A program made the position numbers and the translations under genes. From Colletotrichum lupini (Eukaryota; Ascomycota; Sordariomycetes; Glomerellales; Glomerellaceae), in NCBI RefSeq assembly GCF_023278565.1, contig NC_064672.1, positions 2,790,001 to 2,854,000 of the forward strand: a stretch of 64,000 nt of DNA, given 5' to 3'. The notes beneath the pieces were generated by a model. That model did no database searches and was not told the origin of the DNA. It saw only the letters and a program-made list of their open reading frames with translations. This document shows, one piece after another, positions 59,943-64,000 of this stretch (within the stretch, counting starts at the first letter, position 1; each line of letters opens with the position of its first letter).

Positions 59943-62099
59943 AGCACCGCTTGACCAGACGGAAAGGGAGGCATTCCCAACACTAGACAAGACAGACGTT
60001 GTAAAGGCTGTTCCTGGCTCGCCCTCATGGATATGGCCATGGGACATTGGTAGCCGGGCATGAAGGGCATTGATCAAATGTTTCTCAGCACAACCCAGCC
60101 CCAGCCCATCTGCGGATAGTCAACCGCCCTCGACGACTCGTTCGGCAGTGGCGCATTGTCACGGCCGCCGTTGGCTGTCCGGCCTCGTCGAGACAAGCCT
60201 CATCTTACGTCCATTGTGTCGACCGCACAGACATCAGGCTTGCTGCACCTCTTCTTCGCTCTTGTTCTCCCGCTGCCGTTGCCGTTGCCGCTGCCAGATG
60301 CAGAGCACAGTACTGCGCTATACTGCCGGCTCTTTATTTTCAGATTGCTCAGCTCGTCAAACCGATCCGCGCCATCGACTTGTCAATTGCACTAGCACTA
60401 GCCGCAGAAGGGAGCCGCCCAAGACAGTACAAGACACGCATGCAGCCTGCGTTTGCTTGCTCTCACAGACCCCCGTTGAACCCGTTAGGATCGGCGAACA
60501 GCATAAGCACAAGTTCAGCAACTCGGAGATGCGCACAGGCAAAGGTGGAGGCTGTCCCCCCCTCCCCAAATCAGAGGAGACGGGACCAGGGTAAGCCACA
60601 GTTGAGAGCAGTTCCTTCAAGTGTGCCCGGCCAAGCATCGGAACCCTCGTTGTCCCTCTTCGGCCGACCCATCCCTCCCATCAGATAGATGGGTTCCTCC
60701 GCCGGTGTTCCAGTCTCCGATCCTCCAGACGCCTCTTAGTTTCTCGCCTGCTCGTTGCTCAACTATGCGCGCCGTCATAGTTTCGCGTTTGACTTCTACG
60801 CGTGCCGGAGTCGGGGGCCTAACCAACCATGGGGTCAACTCTACGAGGCTAACCGCTGCCTCCGAAATGTCTGTCATAAGTAGCGGTTTGCGAGGCCTTC
60901 CCCCATTAACAACATCTCTCTTCGCCAGCTGTCTGCCTAGGAGCGTCAGCCGGCACGAAGAGGATCCCATGAAGCGGGAGCCCATCTATTACAACCCACC
61001 AGCATGCGCATGTCCGAAGTCCACTCGACTCTTCATTGCATCAGCAACCGCAGGTTTCAAACATGGGGTCTACAGCACCCGTATGCGGTTTCGTGACAAA
61101 CTGCTGCCCACCACATTCCGCCCTCTCCACGCTTGTCTTGCCCTAAACACACGCTCACTCTGTCGGGGACCCTAGGATTATGGGCCATGCACACTTGACG
61201 CCCTCTCGAATTTCCCGCCCTCTTCAACCAGATTCCCACCAGCCTCCAAGTCGAACCGATGCTCTACGAGTCTGGGAGGGAGCTGTGACCAGGTGTGGTC
61301 ATCATACACGGACACGAACCAACCCTTATCCAAGCAATCCTTATGACCAGCGTTTCTTGGATCCCGCTCTTCGGAGAAGCTGTCATCCAGCTTGCTCCAT
61401 TGACTCTGGCTTTGACACCGCATTAAACGCGCTGATCCAGACGTACCACGGGTTGCCCATGACCTGCTCTACCCAAGTACCAGAGAAGCATCATGCATGA
61501 ATTCGTGGCCATGCCATTTTAGCACCTAGCTTGGTAGCGGACATTCGACCCAGTACCTGGTATTCCATTGTATTCTTTCTCTCTCTGTGTCTCTTTTTTT
61601 TTCCCCTCCTCCTATCTTTTGCTCTGGTTATTACCACGACGACCCCTCATGACTGGAGCTGCAATCTAGGGTGTCGACATACGGGAGAACACCAGCCCCA
61701 GGCCAGACGCTAGACAGGGCATGTTGCAGAGGGGTGTGTCTTGAAAAGAAAGCATGGCAGCCACCTGGTGTCTGTGAGCGCGCTGCGGGAAGGGGGGCGT
61801 GTGTCTTTCAAACATGTGCCCACCCATGTCGGTTCCCAAACTATGCCTGGGTGAAAGTAGCCCTTCATGAGCCTTATTCGACAACCTCTACCGCATCGCA
61901 TTCTTCAATGAGGGCAGGGCAATAGGCGGACTGGCCCAGGCAAGGGACGGACGGCACCAACAAGATCCCATCATCTGCCACTGGTCATTCCCTACCTATA
62001 TGCGAGCTTGACATATAACTTCTGCCCTATTACTACGTTCACTGCTCGCTGCCGGTCGCTGCTGCTGCTCGCGCTGGTGTTGTTCTGCAAAAGCTAACC

Positions 62100-63237
62100 A
62101 GCCTATGCCCTTGCCAAACACACACATCCTCACACACCCTCCTCACACGCGCACACACACACACACTTCCCATCCGTACCCAAACCTCGTCTTTCTCGTC
62201 GTCTCTTCCTTCTCCACAGCCGCGGTGGCTTTCTCACACACACACACTCTCTCTCTCTCTCTCTGCCTCTCTTTCTCTCCTTATTCGCTACTGCTGCTGC
62301 TAGGCTCGTCACTGTCTTCCTGGGTCTCAACTTGTCTCCTCCTACGCCCATCCTTATACACACCCCTCCCTTGCTCTCACTCACTCTCTTCTCGTTTCTT
62401 CTTCGATGACTTTCCTCTCGTCAGTTCAAGAGTCTTTTGAGCCTGTCACTTTGTTAATCAGACCCCGGCTTCCGTCCCCCACTTCGTCCTCCACCTCTTC
62501 AACCCATCACCGTCCCTCAAACTACCACTTTCTCGGTCCATTTTAATTCTTTTCTCTTCCATTCACAAACTGCATCACCGCAAGTTCCCGACGTAGACCG
62601 GCTTGTACCTTGTTTCCTTGGCCTCTACCGACTTTCCGTAGGAGAACGATGACTCTGGTAAAGCTTCGCTTTCTAATGAAGACTTCTAGCAGCCTAGTTT
62701 GACCAACGTATACTTACGCCGCCGCCCTCTTTTTGCTGTCCGCCCGCCCGCCCGCCTGCCTGCGTCGACACCGAGCGAGCTCAATTTCCGATCATTGGTT
62801 GCCGGCTTCTCTAACTGGCCCAATCATGTTGATGACTTCCTCAAAACTGCCAGCTACGCCGCCATCTTGATCTAAAACCAGGTCCCTTTTCCCTTTTCAG
62901 ATCTTTCTCCCCCCCTTTTGCCTATTCACCAGGATTAAACGGAACGCCTTTTCCTCTTACCAACCTCACGATCGACATCATCGATTGTTAAGCCACGGCA
63001 GAATCAGAGAACTTTGTTGCCCTCACCACTTCCAGCAACGGGGCCAGCGTCACCGATCTCCACCGCTCTCAACCCGTGATCCTACTCTAACCCACCTCTG
63101 CCGTAATTCCCAACGAGTAGACACACTGCCTTGAACTTTACATTACCCGCGAAGCGAAGAGAACCTTGAACGAGCACCGAACAACCGTCCCCATTTCGAA
63201 TCTGGTCGGGAAATTTCACCGACCTTGAACTTTCCAA
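62100..63237 (+). promoter_or_regulatory. long CT/CA-rich promoter and leader of the Myb gene
   Basis: Over 1 kb of C/T- and CA-rich sequence, including CA and CT microsatellites near 62.15 and 62.24 kb and CCGC units near 62.75 kb. It probably contains the transcription start and at least one intron, since the coding frame at 63.24 kb has no ATG of its own near its beginning. One in-phase option is ATG ACT CTG at 62649-62657, donor GTAAAG, joined to AAA at 63247 after TTCCAG; that intron would be 589 bp. Confidence 0.45.
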
Positions 63238-64000
63238 GTGTTCCAGAAACTGCCCTTCTTGGGTGGTGTCGAGCAAACCGAAAAGCTGGCGCGCGTCTAT
63301 CGCGCCCATGACACAAGACCGTATCCAACCTACTTAGGCGGCCAAACCGTCACCGTGGATATCGCGTCTCTCCTGAAGGCTCCCGACTCAGATGAGTCCT
63401 CCACCGCTCCGCCTCAACATACCCGATCATCGTCAGACCCGTCCGCAACCGCAACCACGGCGGCCACAGCGCCTGTCAGCGGGCTACCTCCGTATGGCCC
63501 GCCTCCCGTAGCACCGGGCCTGGCTGTTGGCGGCAAGCGTGCCATGCCACCGCACGTAGCGGAGTCTCCGGCCAAGAAGCAGAGCAAGTGGTCGCCGGAG
63601 GAAGATGCTTTGATCATCGAACTTCGGGGGAGCGGAATGAAGTGGGAGGACATCTCGAAACGTCTGCCGGGAAGAAGCGCCATCAGTTGTCGACTTCACT
63701 ACCAGAACTACCTCGAGAGGCGGAGCGAGTGGGACGAGGAGCGCAAGAACAAGCTTGCACGGTTGTACGAGAGGTATGATTTGATCACAGGAGCATCGAA
63801 ATCACCCTCGATTCGCTTTGTCCATCTTGAAGAGAGAAGAAAACTGACGTGTTAAATTAGATTCAAGCCGGAGATGTGGGCAAAAGTTGCGGAGGAGATG
63901 GCCGTTCCTTGGCGAGCCGCAGAGGCCATGCACTGGCAGCTTGGCGAAGCGGACATGGCTCGACGGGCCGGTGTGGTGCCCTTTTCTTTGACTGCGGTCA
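63238..64000 (+). CDS. Myb/SANT DNA-binding protein, cut by window end
   Basis: The coding frame is open from 63229, just after a TGA, to 63773. An 87-bp intron follows (63774-63860, donor GTATGA, branch CTGAC, acceptor TTAG), and the frame continues from 63861 past the window edge. The join restores an Arg and gives YERFKPEMWAKVAEEM. A Myb/SANT repeat is clear: KWSPEEDALIIELR, a middle Trp in MKWEDI, and the recognition helix GRSAISCRLHYQNYLERR. The second helical block after the intron (PWRAAEAMHWQLGEADMARR) may be a partial second repeat. Protein-like sequence (PTYLGGQTVTVDIASLLK) precedes the Myb repeat with no ATG before it, so the true start lies upstream of an intron, or translation begins at the ATG at 63544. 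Targets unknown. Confidence 0.85.

Larger units (their letters stand above)
53887..62099. other. gene-free stretch
   Basis: No frame with domain motifs or good splice partners in over 8 kb. 53.9-54.8 kb is upstream of the cofactor B gene. 58.76-59.10 kb has a cluster of GGTACC-type palindromes. The rest is simple repeats and unremarkable GC-rich DNA. Confidence 0.5.

Noticed and set aside
1..64000. CRISPR arrays, phage or bacterial-type operons
   Set aside because: The window is eukaryotic. No spaced direct repeats of that type and no such genes were seen.

Overview
This is a stretch of filamentous ascomycete chromosome, most likely from a Sordariomycete. The evidence is a velvet (VeA) protein; short introns with GT...CTRAC...AG signals (49 to 105 bp, one of 278 bp); a solitary 5S rRNA gene set among protein genes; a GH128-type wall glucanase; a Zn2Cys6 regulator; and pyrimidine-rich leaders ahead of most genes. 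I cannot name the genus from sequence alone.

Layout. 1-11.5 kb: no recognisable gene, ending in the CT-rich leader of veA (11,520-13,248, +). 15.1-16.6 kb: a proline- and serine-rich nuclear-looking protein of unknown function (+). 16.6-28 kb: a less GC-rich block with a probable F-box gene relic (18.5 kb), a small kinase-fold protein (-), a 5S rRNA gene (21.3 kb, +), an uncharacterised protein with PY-type motifs (-) and a five-exon Upc2-like Zn2Cys6 transcription factor (-). 28-33 kb: no gene. 33.3-34.5 kb: a secreted Asl1-like GH128 glycoside hydrolase (+). 34.5-44 kb: no convincing gene. 44.0-45.8 kb: a transmembrane RING-H2 E3 ligase (-). 52.9-53.9 kb: tubulin-folding cofactor B (-). 63.2 kb to the right edge: a Myb/SANT protein (+), cut by the window end.

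The nine protein genes do not form an operon-like or biosynthetic cluster. They are mostly housekeeping or regulatory genes with their own promoters. About one gene per 7 kb is sparse for this group, and the long gaps hold microsatellites, homopolymer tracts, CT-rich leader-like stretches and a recurrent 9-mer (TACGGAGTA, seven copies).

I rebuilt exon-intron structures by matching reading phase across GT/AG junctions, and the joins restore family motifs (Zn cluster, RING, velvet core). I found no clear sign of a new multi-gene system. The points most worth checking are the TACGGAGTA repeats, the F-box relic with in-frame stops, the repeated CGGA elements near the Zn2Cys6 gene, and the leader-like tracts with no downstream gene.
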